Counted from the first letter of the stretch, positions 38,034 through 47,773 are shown. The stretch is 64,000 nt of DNA from Pseudomonas sp. B6002 (GCF_013385985.1 NZ_JACAOY010000012.1:1-64000); one strand, 5' to 3'. Notes: generated by a model from the sequence alone, not told the origin. Translations and numbers: made by a program.

Positions 38034-40142
38034 ATGAACAAGTACCTTGCGTCCGGCGTATGCCTGCTCGCCCTGCACAACAGCGCCCAGGCCCTGACCC
38101 TGCCCGCCAGCCCCATCACTGCGCCTGCCGTCGATGAAGAACGCATCGACCTGGACACCCCGACCACCGCCGGTTCACGCCTGAACCTCACGGCGCGACA
38201 AACCCCGGGCAGCGTCGAAAGCCAGACCGGTGAAAAGATCCGCGAACGCGGCGATGCCAGCGTGCAGGACGCCATCTCCCGCAGCACCGGTATCACACGC
38301 ACCGGCACGCCGGGCGACGGCGGCACCTCGTTGCAGGCCCGCGGTTTTACCGGGCAAAGCTCGGTGCTGCAGTTGTACGACGGCCAGCGCATGTTCGACG
38401 GCGCCGGTACATCCACCTTCCCGGTGGACACTTGGTCGGTGGAGCGGGTGGACGTGCTGCGCGGCCCGGCTTCGGTGATGTACGGCCAGGGCGCCACGGG
38501 GGCGGTGATCAATACCCTCGCGAAAAAGCCGTTTGAAGGCGAGATCGAAAACCACGTCCGCCTCGGCTACGGCTCCTACGATCGCCAACAGCAAGCCCTC
38601 GACAGCGGCGGCTCGTTGACCGACACGCTGAGCTATCGCCTCAACGTCAACCGCCTGCGCAGCAACGGCTTCATCGACCGTGGCGATTCGTCCAGCGACT
38701 TCGTCAGCGGTGCCCTGCGCTGGCAACCGGCCGACAACCTGAGCTTCACCCTGGCCCACGACTACGGCGACCAGACCCCGCAGAACGACTACGGCACGCC
38801 GCTGATCAACGGCCAGTTGCACAAAGGCCTGCGTGACAAGAACTACAACGTCAGCAACGCCATCCAGCACTACAACGACCAGTGGACGCGCCTGACCAGC
38901 GAGTGGCAGATCAACGATAACGTCACCGCTACCAACGAACTGTCGTACCTGAAAAACCAGCGTCGCTGGCAGAACGCCGAGAGCTACAACTACGTCGACG
39001 GCGGCCTGGTACGCCAGAGCTACCTGGGCATCAAGCACAACCAGGAACAGGTCGGCGACCGCCAGACCTTCACCTTCAAGCACACCCTGTTCGGCCTCGA
39101 CAGCCAGACCGTGGTCGGTGCCGAGTACAACCGCATCCGCTTCCGCCTGGCGAGTAACGCACCGTTCGATGACGCCACCACCAGCGGCCAGCCGGTGGAC
39201 ATCCACCACCCGGTGCCACAGCCTTTCGAAAGCGCCGACCCGTTCATCCCGCAGTCGGTCAGCACCACCAAACAGCTGGCGGGCTTTGCCGAAAACCGCC
39301 TGCAACTCACCGACAAGCTGTCGCTGATCACCGGTGTGCGCCGTGACTATCTGCACATCGACAATCAAGACCTGACACAAGACCACAACGACGCCAACAA
39401 GACCCTCACCGGCAACAACTGGAAGGCCGGCCTGGTCTATGCGCTCACCCCGGACACCTCGGTCTACGGCCAGTACGCCACCAGCACCGACGGCGTCGGC
39501 AGCCTGATTACCCTGAGCCCGAGCCAGCAGCAATTCGGCCTGTCCACCGCCAAGCAGGCCGAGGTCGGCCTCAAGCAATCCTTCTGGGATCAACGTGGCG
39601 AATGGACCCTGGCGGCCTACCACATCGTGAAGAAAAAACTGCTGGTGAGCATCCCCGGCACAAACCTCAAGGAACAGGTCGGCCAGCAATCGTCCAACGG
39701 CCTGGAGGCCAGCCTCGACCTGCAACTGCCGAACGCCTGGCAACTGCAAGCCAACGCGGCCATCGTGCGCGCGCAATACGATGACTTCTCCGAGGTGGTC
39801 GACGGCCAGTCAGTATCGCGTAACGGTAACCGCCCCACCGACGTGCCACGGCGCACCGCCAACCTGTGGCTGAGCAAGGCCGTGACCGACGACGTGCGCG
39901 CCGGCGCAGGCGTGCGCTACGTGGATTCGCGCTTCGCCGACACCGCCAACACCAGTGAAATACCGAGCTACACCGTGGTCGACGCCACGGTGTCGTGGAA
40001 GGCCATGCGCAATACCACCCTGGGCTTGCAATTGAATAACCTGTTCAACCGCACCTACGCCGTCAGCCAGTACAACGAAGGCCAGCAGTGGATCCTGGGC
40101 GAGCCGCGTTCGTTCTTCGTCACGGCGGATTACACCTTCTAA
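38034..40142 (+). CDS. TonB-dependent receptor, probable zinc/metallophore uptake
   Basis: A 702-residue outer-membrane receptor with signal peptide (1-21), plug (about 55-170; SLQARGFTGQSSVLQLYDGQ and VDVLRGPASVMYGQGATGAV) and a barrel ending in Phe (VTADYTF). By sequence it belongs to the siderophore-receptor family. The three following ABC genes and the neighbouring cob block match the PAO1 order PA2911-PA2914, which from memory is induced by zinc limitation. With the Zur-like box upstream, zinc-complex uptake is the best guess; an iron siderophore or a corrinoid are alternatives. Confidence 0.85.
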   Translation: MNKYLASGVCLLALHNSAQALTLPASPITAPAVDEERIDLDTPTTAGSRLNLTARQTPGSVESQTGEKIRERGDASVQDAISRSTGITRTGTPGDGGTSLQARGFTGQSSVLQLYDGQRMFDGAGTSTFPVDTWSVERVDVLRGPASVMYGQGATGAVINTLAKKPFEGEIENHVRLGYGSYDRQQQALDSGGSLTDTLSYRLNVNRLRSNGFIDRGDSSSDFVSGALRWQPADNLSFTLAHDYGDQTPQNDYGTPLINGQLHKGLRDKNYNVSNAIQHYNDQWTRLTSEWQINDNVTATNELSYLKNQRRWQNAESYNYVDGGLVRQSYLGIKHNQEQVGDRQTFTFKHTLFGLDSQTVVGAEYNRIRFRLASNAPFDDATTSGQPVDIHHPVPQPFESADPFIPQSVSTTKQLAGFAENRLQLTDKLSLITGVRRDYLHIDNQDLTQDHNDANKTLTGNNWKAGLVYALTPDTSVYGQYATSTDGVGSLITLSPSQQQFGLSTAKQAEVGLKQSFWDQRGEWTLAAYHIVKKKLLVSIPGTNLKEQVGQQSSNGLEASLDLQLPNAWQLQANAAIVRAQYDDFSEVVDGQSVSRNGNRPTDVPRRTANLWLSKAVTDDVRAGAGVRYVDSRFADTANTSEIPSYTVVDATVSWKAMRNTTLGLQLNNLFNRTYAVSQYNEGQQWILGEPRSFFVTADYTF

Positions 40143-40163
40143 CGGACCAAAACACGCACCCCG

Positions 40164-40252
40164 TGTGGGAGCTGGCTTGCCTGCGATGGCGGTCTCTGCG
40201 GCGAAGGTGTCTTGACTGACACACCGCTATCGCAGGCAAGCCAGCTCCCACA
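40164..40252. repeat. REP pair, GTGGGAGCTGGCTTGCC type
   Basis: Inverted arms flank about 45 nt, between the receptor and its ABC genes, so it lies inside the probable transcript. Confidence 0.9.
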
Positions 40253-40283
40253 TTTTTGAACGGTGTTTAACTCGAGCGCACTG

Positions 40284-41072
40284 ATGACTTCACTCACCCT
40301 CACCCGTCTCACCTGGACACCTCAGGTTCACGGCCACTGCCAGCACCAGTTCCACTTGTGCGACGCCAGCCTGCAGGTCGGTGAAGGTGAGTTCGTCGGG
40401 CTGATCGGGCCCAATGGCAGCGGCAAGACCAGCCTCCTGCGCTGCGCTTATCGGTTCACCCGGCCGGATCAGGGTGACGTGTCGCTCGCCCACCAGAACG
40501 TGTGGAAACACAGCGCCAAATGGTGCGCGCAACGCATCGCCGTGGTGCTGCAGGAATTCCCCGATGCCTTCGGCCTACGGGTGGACGAGGTGGTTGCCAT
40601 GGGCCGCACGCCACACAAAGGCCTGTTCGACAGTGACACGCTGCAGGATCAACAGCTGATCCAACAAGCGCTGGAATCCGTCGGCATGCTGGGCTTCGAA
40701 GACCATGCCTTTGCGACCCTCTCGGGCGGTGAAAAACAACGCGTGATCCTGGCCCGCGCCCTGGCCCAGCAGCCGCAATTGCTGATCCTCGACGAACCGA
40801 CCAACCACCTCGACCCACGCTATCAGCTGGAACTGCTACGGCTGGTCAAGCGCCTGAACATCGGCACGCTCGCCAGCATCCACGACCTGAACCTTGCCGC
40901 CGCGTTCTGCGACCGCCTGTATGTGATCAACCACGGGCGCATCGTCGCCAGCGGCACGCCCCACGAAGTATTGACCGTCGAACTGCTGCGCGACGTGTTT
41001 GGTGTCGAAGCTCTGATCGACACCCACCCCTTGTCCGGCTACCCCCGAATCACCTGGATAACCCAACCATGA
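40284..41072 (+). CDS. ABC transporter ATP-binding protein (FecE/BtuD class)
   Basis: A 262-residue ATPase of the metal-chelate/vitamin B12 import class. It has Walker [10 protein letters not shown], the Q-loop in VVLQEF, the signature LSGGEKQR, Walker [13 protein letters not shown] and the switch His in SIHDLN. ATG 40284 is chosen; an in-frame GTG at 40263 would add seven residues. Its stop overlaps the binding-protein start by 4 bp. It should power the permease at 42013-43023. Confidence 0.93.
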   Translation: MTSLTLTRLTWTPQVHGHCQHQFHLCDASLQVGEGEFVGLIGPNGSGKTSLLRCAYRFTRPDQGDVSLAHQNVWKHSAKWCAQRIAVVLQEFPDAFGLRVDEVVAMGRTPHKGLFDSDTLQDQQLIQQALESVGMLGFEDHAFATLSGGEKQRVILARALAQQPQLLILDEPTNHLDPRYQLELLRLVKRLNIGTLASIHDLNLAAAFCDRLYVINHGRIVASGTPHEVLTVELLRDVFGVEALIDTHPLSGYPRITWITQP

Positions 41073-42016
41073 TCCCTCGCGCCCTCATCGCCTTCGCCCT
41101 GCTGCTCGGAACCTCTCAAGCGTTCGCCGAAGCCACCCATTACCCGGTGACCATCAAGAGTTGCAACCGCGACGTGACCTTCCAGGAAGCGCCGAAACAC
41201 GCGGTCAGCCACGACATCAACATGACCCAGATGATGCTCGCCCTGGGTCTCAAGTCGCACATGGCCGGCTACAGCGGCGTGACCGGCTGGAAGTCGGTCA
41301 CGCCCGAAATGGCCGAGATCCTCGACGGCCTGCCGGAGCTGGCCAGCAAGTACCCGTCGGTGGAAACCCTGCTCAATGCCAACGTGGATTTCTTCTTCGC
41401 CGGCTGGGACTACGGCATGCGCGTGGGCGGTGACCTCACACCCAGTACCCTGCAACCGCTGGGCATCAACGTGTACGAGCTGACCGAGTCTTGCGCGTTC
41501 GTGATGAAGCGCCCGGCCGCCACGCTGGACGACACCTATAACGACCTGCGCAACCTCGGCAAGATCTTCGACGTGCAAGACCGCGCCAACGCGCTGATCG
41601 CACAGATGCAGGCGCAAGTGGCCAACGTGCAAAGCGACCTGCCTGCCGACAAGCCCCGCGTATTCCTGTATGACAGCGGCGAAGACCGCGCCATGACCTC
41701 CGGCCGCCTGGGCATGCCCCAGGCGCTGATCGATGCCGCGGGTGGGCGCAATATTCTCGATGATGTGGATGCCAGCTGGACCCGGGTCAACTGGGAGACC
41801 GTGGTGGAGCGCAATCCGCAGGTGATCGTGATCGTCGACTACAGCGAAATCACCGCCGAGCAAAAGGAGCAGTTCCTGCTGAATAACCCGGCGCTGCAAG
41901 CCGTGGACGCGATCAGGAACCAGCGGTTTATCGTGATCCCCTACGTGCAGGCCACGCCAGGCATCGACAACGTGCTGGCGGTCGAAACCCTGGCCAAGGG
42001 GTTCCACGGCGAATGA
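41069..42016 (+). CDS. ABC transporter periplasmic binding protein (FecB/BtuF class)
   Basis: A 315-residue exported binding protein (signal 1-20, ending SQAFA) of the cluster A-II type fold used for metal chelates. Visible blocks are HAVSHDINMTQMMLALGLKS, FFFAGWDYGM and PQVIVIVDYSEI. The sequence also recalls the family annotated as F420-0 transport binding proteins, a label from genome context only. Its ligand here is most likely the complex taken up by the TonB receptor at 38034. It overlaps both neighbours by ATGA. Confidence 0.88.
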   Translation: MIPRALIAFALLLGTSQAFAEATHYPVTIKSCNRDVTFQEAPKHAVSHDINMTQMMLALGLKSHMAGYSGVTGWKSVTPEMAEILDGLPELASKYPSVETLLNANVDFFFAGWDYGMRVGGDLTPSTLQPLGINVYELTESCAFVMKRPAATLDDTYNDLRNLGKIFDVQDRANALIAQMQAQVANVQSDLPADKPRVFLYDSGEDRAMTSGRLGMPQALIDAAGGRNILDDVDASWTRVNWETVVERNPQVIVIVDYSEITAEQKEQFLLNNPALQAVDAIRNQRFIVIPYVQATPGIDNVLAVETLAKGFHGE

Positions 42017-43023
42017 TCACCCGTCGCTACGCCTTTTTACTCGCCACCCTCGCGGCGGTGCTGCTGGTCTCTTGCGTGATCTCCCTGGGCTTCGGCCCGG
42101 CGCGGGTGCCGGTGGAGGTGGTGTGGCGCATCGTGCTGTTCAAGGCCTTTGGCGTGGGTGAGGCGAGTTGGTCGTCCGGGCAGGAACATATTGTCTGGTT
42201 GATCCGTGTACCGCGCATGCTGCTTGGCGCTTTGGTCGGTGCGGGGCTAGCGTTGATCGGCGCCGTGTTGCAGGCGGTCACGCGCAACCCATTGGCTGAC
42301 CCGCACCTGCTGGGCGTCACCTCCGGCGCCACCCTCGGCGCGGTGATCGTGGTGCTGCACGTGGGCGAGATCGTCGGGCTGCTGACCTTGCCTATCGCCG
42401 CGTTTGTCGGTGCGCTGCTGAGCATGCTGGTGGTGCTGGCGGTGGCCAGCCGCAACGGACGGCTGGAGAGTGATCGCCTGCTGCTGTGCGGCGTGGCGGT
42501 GTCGTTCGTGATGATGGCGGCGGCCAATCTGCTGCTGTTCATGGGCGACCATCGCGCCGCGTCGGCAGTGATGTTCTGGATGCTCGGCGGCCTCGGCCTG
42601 GCCCGCTGGGAACTGCTGGCCATTCCCACCGCCACCGTGCTGCTGGGCTTGCTGGTGCTGGTGGGCATGGCCCGGCCGTTAAATGCGCTGATGGCCGGCG
42701 AACAGACCGCCGTGACGCTTGGCCTGAACGCGCGCAATGTGCGCCTGAAAGTGTTCCTGGTGGCCTCATTGATGACCGGCGTGCTGGTGTCCATCAGCGG
42801 CTCCATCGGCTTTGTCGGGCTGATGGTGCCGCACATTGCCCGGCGCCTTGTGGGCGCCGAGCATCGCCGTCTACTGCCGGTATGTGCGCTGCTCGGCAGC
42901 CTGTTTCTGGTGTGGGTGGACGTGGCCGCCCGCACCCTGATCGCCCCCGAAGATTTGCCGATTGGCGTGGCGACGGCGGCGATTGGCGGGCTGTTTTTTA
43001 TCGGGTTGATGCGCAAGCGCTAG
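42013..43023 (+). CDS. ABC transporter permease (FecCD/BtuC class)
   Basis: A 336-residue inner-membrane permease with about nine to ten membrane segments and the FecCD motifs RVPRMLLGALVGAGLALIGA, VTRNPLADPHLLGVTSGATL and GSIGFVGLMVPHIARRLVG. It is the last gene of the receptor-ATPase-binding protein-permease unit. The convergent 1,509-residue gene ends 10 bp downstream. No clear terminator is seen in that gap. Confidence 0.93.
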   Translation: MITRRYAFLLATLAAVLLVSCVISLGFGPARVPVEVVWRIVLFKAFGVGEASWSSGQEHIVWLIRVPRMLLGALVGAGLALIGAVLQAVTRNPLADPHLLGVTSGATLGAVIVVLHVGEIVGLLTLPIAAFVGALLSMLVVLAVASRNGRLESDRLLLCGVAVSFVMMAAANLLLFMGDHRAASAVMFWMLGGLGLARWELLAIPTATVLLGLLVLVGMARPLNALMAGEQTAVTLGLNARNVRLKVFLVASLMTGVLVSISGSIGFVGLMVPHIARRLVGAEHRRLLPVCALLGSLFLVWVDVAARTLIAPEDLPIGVATAAIGGLFFIGLMRKR

Positions 43024-43033
43024 AGCGAATAGG

Positions 43034-46000
43034 TCACAGCTCATCCCTGTCCGGCCGATAGGTCGTGTGACCTGGCAGTTTCAGATCGCTGTTCACCAGT
43101 GTAGGGATCGTCCAGAACGCTCCATGGCGCAGTACCCGGAACTGACCGAGTCGCGCCAGCTCAGAAAGAACATGCGAAGGCGTCGGTGCGAAGGGTGTAT
43201 ACCCCCGCTCGGCGCTCCATCTGCCGCTGCCCGTCAACAGGTTGGCCTCGTCTTGGCCAAAGGTCGGGGTGTAGCTCAACAAGGCGCCGTCCCGCGCTGT
43301 CAGGTAAAAACCAGTAATGGGCAATTTCTGGTTTTTCAGCGTGTAAAGGTAAAAACCCAACTCGCGCCATGACACGAAATACTCAGCATAGGAGCGCTCA
43401 ACACCGTTCTGCGTCTGGTCCAGCCCCGCGTGAAACAACGGGTAGGCTGCGCTGATCTGATAGCCCGTCGGCCACTGCTTCGATTCGCCTGTAAACAAAT
43501 GCGCGGCTGCACTCGATGGGAAACCGTCGTCGGTAATCGCCAGGACTGGCACATGACTGTTGTCCGCGCCTTTTTCAAGCAACGCACTGATCGACTGTTG
43601 GCCTGTAAACACGCCCGCTCGGTCATGGACGAATCCCGCGGCATCATCGCGATGCGCGAACACGGGCCCCAGTGCCCATTGGTTATGCCCCGCAGGCAAT
43701 GTGCCGCGAGACCGCCCCGGCTGCCACTGCGTATCCACCACGCCAATGCCCGCCCAATGCTCGCTGGGCTCCAGGATGCTCAATTCACCGGCTGCCGCCA
43801 TACGCCGAATGTAATCCCTCGGGCTGAGCTCAAACCTCTTTAATCGGTAGTCATCCCTGTACTCGATAAAGCGGCTATTGCGCACAACGAACTTCAGCAA
43901 CGCGCCGTCGGCACACGACAGATAGAGTGGCATCGCCGCACGGTTCGCCTTGGCATGCACCTGATACATCGCCTGTATCACGCGCGACGGGAGAATCAGC
44001 CCGCGATAAATGGAGTCCTGGGTCACGATATGGCCACCAGGTTGGATGTCCCCCCATTGCAGCCCGCACAAATACATACCCGCCATTTGATAACGATCGG
44101 GGTAGCCTTCATCGGCAAACACTCGTCGATGCGCCAGCTCTGATCCGCCTTCGGTCACCGGCAGCGTCGCCACAAAACGTCCGTTACCGGTCGACTGGAG
44201 CACATAGCCAAACTGAGCCTGCTCCCTTTCCCCCGCCAGCTCATGGGCATAACGCGCAGCGTCGTCTGCCCTGGCATGCAGCGGGCTGAACGCCGGGTCG
44301 ACAGTGGCTTCGAGGTAGCGTCGCCCCCTCAATGCGAGCGTGGCAAAGGGTCGCCACCCCGCGACAGGACCAGGCGCGCCCCACATCTTACTGCCCGCGA
44401 CCACTTGCAATTCAAAGGTGTTGCTTGCCCGCCTGACATACTCGTCGGGTGCCAGCTCACCCTTGCGCATCTGGCGCTCAAGCGTCCCGTTGAGCCAATC
44501 AAGACGATTGCTAGGCCGCATGATGAGCTCAGCGGTTGAAATCTGCGGGAGCTTCAACTCCGCGCGAGCCTTCAGCCGCACCAATGCGCCGTCAGGCGCC
44601 AAGAGATAGTGGTAGTAACGTGAATGATCAACGGAGAGCGCCTGGGCCAACAGGCGAGTGGAAAACATATTGCCGTACACCGCCGATTGAACCGGTGAGA
44701 GCAGAAATGGCCATTGCATCGCAGGCCTGGAGTGATAGGTGGCTACCACCGTTGTGCGCGTCGGATAAAGCCCACGCGTCACCATTTCATCCGGAAAGAT
44801 CCGTTTGATATCGAACACTTCATCCGGTACGCGCACAGGTTCGCTGGCGATAAAACCCCCGTCGTCCCTGCGTAGAATGACACCGCCATAGGATTGCTCA
44901 AGATCAGGCGTGACGCGGCGGCGGATGTACTGCGCGGCATCATCTGCAGACAGGAACACCGGGCTGAGTCGACCTCGCTGCAGGTTTTCATAGGGTACCC
45001 ACAACCCTTCAACGTCGCCTGTGAGCCCCCAGCAACGACTGGTCTTAACCACTCGCAAATGCCCGGTGGAAGCCACCCTGCGCACGAACTGAAGTGGCTG
45101 CAATGTGCCGATATCCAGCTTGGCCCGTATGCTGTCTAGTGCATCTGCCTCTGTACTTCGCTCAAAGATCCCTTTCGTGGATGGCGACTGGTAACACAAC
45201 AGGGCTCCTTCCGGTGGAGCGAGATACACCGGAGCACCGCGCGGCGGCCGCAGGGTCTCGGCCCGCGCCTGGGTAATCGCCTCACTCAAGTCCTCAGGCT
45301 CGATGAACACCTGCTTCAACCAAGTGGCCGAGCCATTTCCGACAAACTGGTTGGCGTAATACAGGCTGTGACACTCGAAGCCTTCGGGCAATTGGGTGCC
45401 ATACAGGCTCTTGAGGGACAGCAGCGGCGATTTGGCCGTCACCGGGATCAGCTCACTGGCAACGTATTCCTCCCGGCTTTCGTGCTTGAGGATGAAAGCA
45501 AAGTAACGGCTGACAAAATGCTGCGCATGATCCAACGGGTCGCGTCGATACAGGTCGCTGGCGGCGTCGTCAGCGCTTCTGAAAATTGCGCCATGGCTGA
45601 CCGTCGCCGGTCGCTGAAACTCAAGTGCGCGCCCCCAAGGGCCCCAGTCCAACTCGACAAAGTCGGCAGGCCCCCACAGGGCGTTGCCGATCACCACTCT
45701 TAACTTGCCCGACTCGGCCAGCGTTCTGACGACATCGGCGGGTTTGGTCTTACCGTCGCCCAAGCTTTTGGCCTGTGTACTCACCTCACCGGTGGGTTCA
45801 ACCATCCATTGTTTTCGCCAACCCGATGAAGTGAACGACGGGTCGCACGCAATCAGGCTGTCCTCGGCACTGGACAGGTACCCCACCAGCCCCGAGCGCA
45901 AGAGGTCCTCCACATCCTGTGGATGAAACATCTGCGCCCCCAGCTCCGCCTCCTGCGGGGTCCATTTGAACCGAGCAATATAGGCCGGATCGGTTAGCGA

Positions 46001-47563
46001 TAGCGCCACCCGAGATGCATAGCGCGCATGCAGGCTATGACCGGGGTGCAGGATAATCGGGGTGCCCAGGCGGTCGACCGGATAGAGCCCGTTGAAAGCA
46101 AAGGGCCGAGGCTTGGCGGGCACCGGTTCAGTCACGACAAAGCGTCCGTCGGCACGTTTGAGGATCATCCCGCCGAGCACCTGGTCGCGCCGCTTACCGA
46201 TATTCCCGTGAACAAAACGCGCCGCGTCGTCGGCTGACAAGAACGCATTGCTCAACGACGGCAGTGCAAACCGGGAATAGGGCAACCAACGCTCATCGAC
46301 CACACCCATGCGATCCCACAGTGCACTGGTCTTTTCGACCGTCAACTCGCCCGCTGCCGCGACTTGGCGTACAAAATCGCGCGTCAACATCGACCCGTTG
46401 AGCAGCGCGGCTTGCTGGCCGTTGTCGGCCACCTGGCCATCTTGCGCCTGGGTGAAGAGCCGGGACTCAAGCGCCGAGCCGGAGAAGCGATAGCGCAAGA
46501 CCGCCTCGTCCCGCAGGCGGATATACAACGACGCGCCCAGGGTGGATTGCGGCCCCTGGCCATACTGACGAAACCGCACGATGTGCTGAGCAAGTTCCAG
46601 CGGGCTGATGAAGTTTTTATACAGCCAGTTTTCCAGCGTGGGATATTGAACAGGCAGTGGCCGAGAGTGAACGTAAATACCGTATAGGTGATAGCCAACG
46701 GGAAACCTGGGCAAGTCTTTCACCGCATCGTCGAGCGGGTCGGGATCACGCGCGAAATAGACCGCCTCAGTATCGGCCTCCAAAATCAATACCTGCTGAC
46801 GCACATTGGGTTTGCGCTGGACCTGCGACGCGGCCCGCGCCAGCGCTCGCTGTACGTTCGGGAACACCGGCCACGGTTTGTAGGGTTCCCAATCAGCCGG
46901 AACCTGGCCCACGGAGCCGCCCCAATAAGGGCTGCTGAGCAAAAAGGTCAGGCGCCCAACCGACGCCAGTTTCTTGTAAAAACCCTCCAGCGTTCCATCG
47001 TGGGCATCCGGGGAGTCGAAGCTGCCATTGGTCGCCAGCCATCGGTAATAGTTAGCGGCCGCAGGCGACTCATCGAACTGAAACGCGATCAGCGTACCGG
47101 CAGGGCCTGACAGGTAAGCGGTGTTGAACTGACGGCGGTTCTGATAATTGAACAGCACGTCTTCTGAGGAGTAAAAATCCAGGAAAGCCGTGACTTGGTG
47201 CGCGGTCCATTTGGGATTACGGCGGGCAGTCTGCGCGGCGCTATTGGGGTGCGTATGCCAGCTGGCAACGATCTGATAACCCTCCGGCTCAAGGTAAGCC
47301 GTATTGCCCGCATTGTCGTCGAGCAAAAGATTGAAATTGAACACGGTCGGCCGATCCGAAATCGGCTCAGTGCCGACGAAAAGGCCATCGGCCGAACGCC
47401 GCAGAATCACGCTGCCGTACTCCACCTGCAGATTCTGGCCTACCCGGCCATGAAGGTAGCGAGCCACCTCATCCGCCGTTTTGAACGCCGGGCTGAGCGT
47501 ACCGAGCCTGGCGTGACCGCGCGCCAGGGTTGCGCGTTTTTCGCGCAGGGGTTGATCGTCCAT
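43034..47563 (-). CDS. Giant protein of seven tandem DUF4329/JAB-like repeats
   Basis: A 1,509-residue protein without signal peptide or membrane segments. Seven repeats of about 205-225 residues begin near 24, 232, 436, 657, 865, 1089 and 1298. Each starts with a DUF4329-like module (SADDAARYxH, then GGVILRRxDGRFVxTEP), continues to a His/Tyr segment (ASWHTHP in repeat 1; YVHSRP, ATYHSRP or degenerate in others), then a YLxxxDGALLxY strand and a GELxVxxxxxWGxxGxVxxxWxP block. Only repeat 1 keeps HTHP with an upstream Glu, as in JAB/JAMM-type metalloproteases. ATG 47563 has AAGGAG at 5 nt. DUF4329 is known at the C-terminus of Rhs proteins. Function is unknown; a toxin or effector role is a guess. 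Confidence 0.8.
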   Translation of the reverse strand: MDDQPLREKRATLARGHARLGTLSPAFKTADEVARYLHGRVGQNLQVEYGSVILRRSADGLFVGTEPISDRPTVFNFNLLLDDNAGNTAYLEPEGYQIVASWHTHPNSAAQTARRNPKWTAHQVTAFLDFYSSEDVLFNYQNRRQFNTAYLSGPAGTLIAFQFDESPAAANYYRWLATNGSFDSPDAHDGTLEGFYKKLASVGRLTFLLSSPYWGGSVGQVPADWEPYKPWPVFPNVQRALARAASQVQRKPNVRQQVLILEADTEAVYFARDPDPLDDAVKDLPRFPVGYHLYGIYVHSRPLPVQYPTLENWLYKNFISPLELAQHIVRFRQYGQGPQSTLGASLYIRLRDEAVLRYRFSGSALESRLFTQAQDGQVADNGQQAALLNGSMLTRDFVRQVAAAGELTVEKTSALWDRMGVVDERWLPYSRFALPSLSNAFLSADDAARFVHGNIGKRRDQVLGGMILKRADGRFVVTEPVPAKPRPFAFNGLYPVDRLGTPIILHPGHSLHARYASRVALSLTDPAYIARFKWTPQEAELGAQMFHPQDVEDLLRSGLVGYLSSAEDSLIACDPSFTSSGWRKQWMVEPTGEVSTQAKSLGDGKTKPADVVRTLAESGKLRVVIGNALWGPADFVELDWGPWGRALEFQRPATVSHGAIFRSADDAASDLYRRDPLDHAQHFVSRYFAFILKHESREEYVASELIPVTAKSPLLSLKSLYGTQLPEGFECHSLYYANQFVGNGSATWLKQVFIEPEDLSEAITQARAETLRPPRGAPVYLAPPEGALLCYQSPSTKGIFERSTEADALDSIRAKLDIGTLQPLQFVRRVASTGHLRVVKTSRCWGLTGDVEGLWVPYENLQRGRLSPVFLSADDAAQYIRRRVTPDLEQSYGGVILRRDDGGFIASEPVRVPDEVFDIKRIFPDEMVTRGLYPTRTTVVATYHSRPAMQWPFLLSPVQSAVYGNMFSTRLLAQALSVDHSRYYHYLLAPDGALVRLKARAELKLPQISTAELIMRPSNRLDWLNGTLERQMRKGELAPDEYVRRASNTFELQVVAGSKMWGAPGPVAGWRPFATLALRGRRYLEATVDPAFSPLHARADDAARYAHELAGEREQAQFGYVLQSTGNGRFVATLPVTEGGSELAHRRVFADEGYPDRYQMAGMYLCGLQWGDIQPGGHIVTQDSIYRGLILPSRVIQAMYQVHAKANRAAMPLYLSCADGALLKFVVRNSRFIEYRDDYRLKRFELSPRDYIRRMAAAGELSILEPSEHWAGIGVVDTQWQPGRSRGTLPAGHNQWALGPVFAHRDDAAGFVHDRAGVFTGQQSISALLEKGADNSHVPVLAITDDGFPSSAAAHLFTGESKQWPTGYQISAAYPLFHAGLDQTQNGVERSYAEYFVSWRELGFYLYTLKNQKLPITGFYLTARDGALLSYTPTFGQDEANLLTGSGRWSAERGYTPFAPTPSHVLSELARLGQFRVLRHGAFWTIPTLVNSDLKLPGHTTYRPDRDEL

Positions 47564-47647
47564 GATGACTCCTTGGAACACGTTTGGATGTTCCATCATC
47601 CTGAACACCCCCTGATTCTGAGGGCGCTACATAGTTAGCCGCCCCTC

Positions 47648-47662
47648 GCACCAAGACAGTGC
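47648..47662 (+). promoter_or_regulatory. NtrC-like binding site
   Basis: GCAC-N7-GTGC matches the core of the NtrC enhancer dyad (TGCACC-N5-GGTGCA). It lies about 95 bp upstream of the sigma-54 promoter of urtA, a normal enhancer distance. Confidence 0.55.
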
Positions 47663-47757
47663 CCCGCCCTTTCCACTCCGCCGAACCGGCGCTTATTCAG
47701 TGCGTCGTCCGCGGATTGCACGGCCTGATCCCCCTTGAACGCGGCCCTCGGCAAAGC

Positions 47758-47773
47758 AGGCACAGCCCTTGCA
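47758..47773 (+). promoter_or_regulatory. Sigma-54 (-24/-12) promoter of urtABCDE
   Basis: AGGCACAGCCCTTGCA fits the RpoN consensus, with GG at -24 and GC at -12 exactly 10 nt apart. It ends 53 bp before the urtA start. Nitrogen-starvation control through NtrC is the expected result. Confidence 0.75.

Noticed and set aside
38034-43023. Vitamin B12 (BtuB/BtuCDF) uptake system, suggested by the cob neighbourhood
   Set aside because: The receptor looks like a siderophore-type protein, there is no B12 riboswitch, and the upstream dyad fits Zur; kept only as an alternative.
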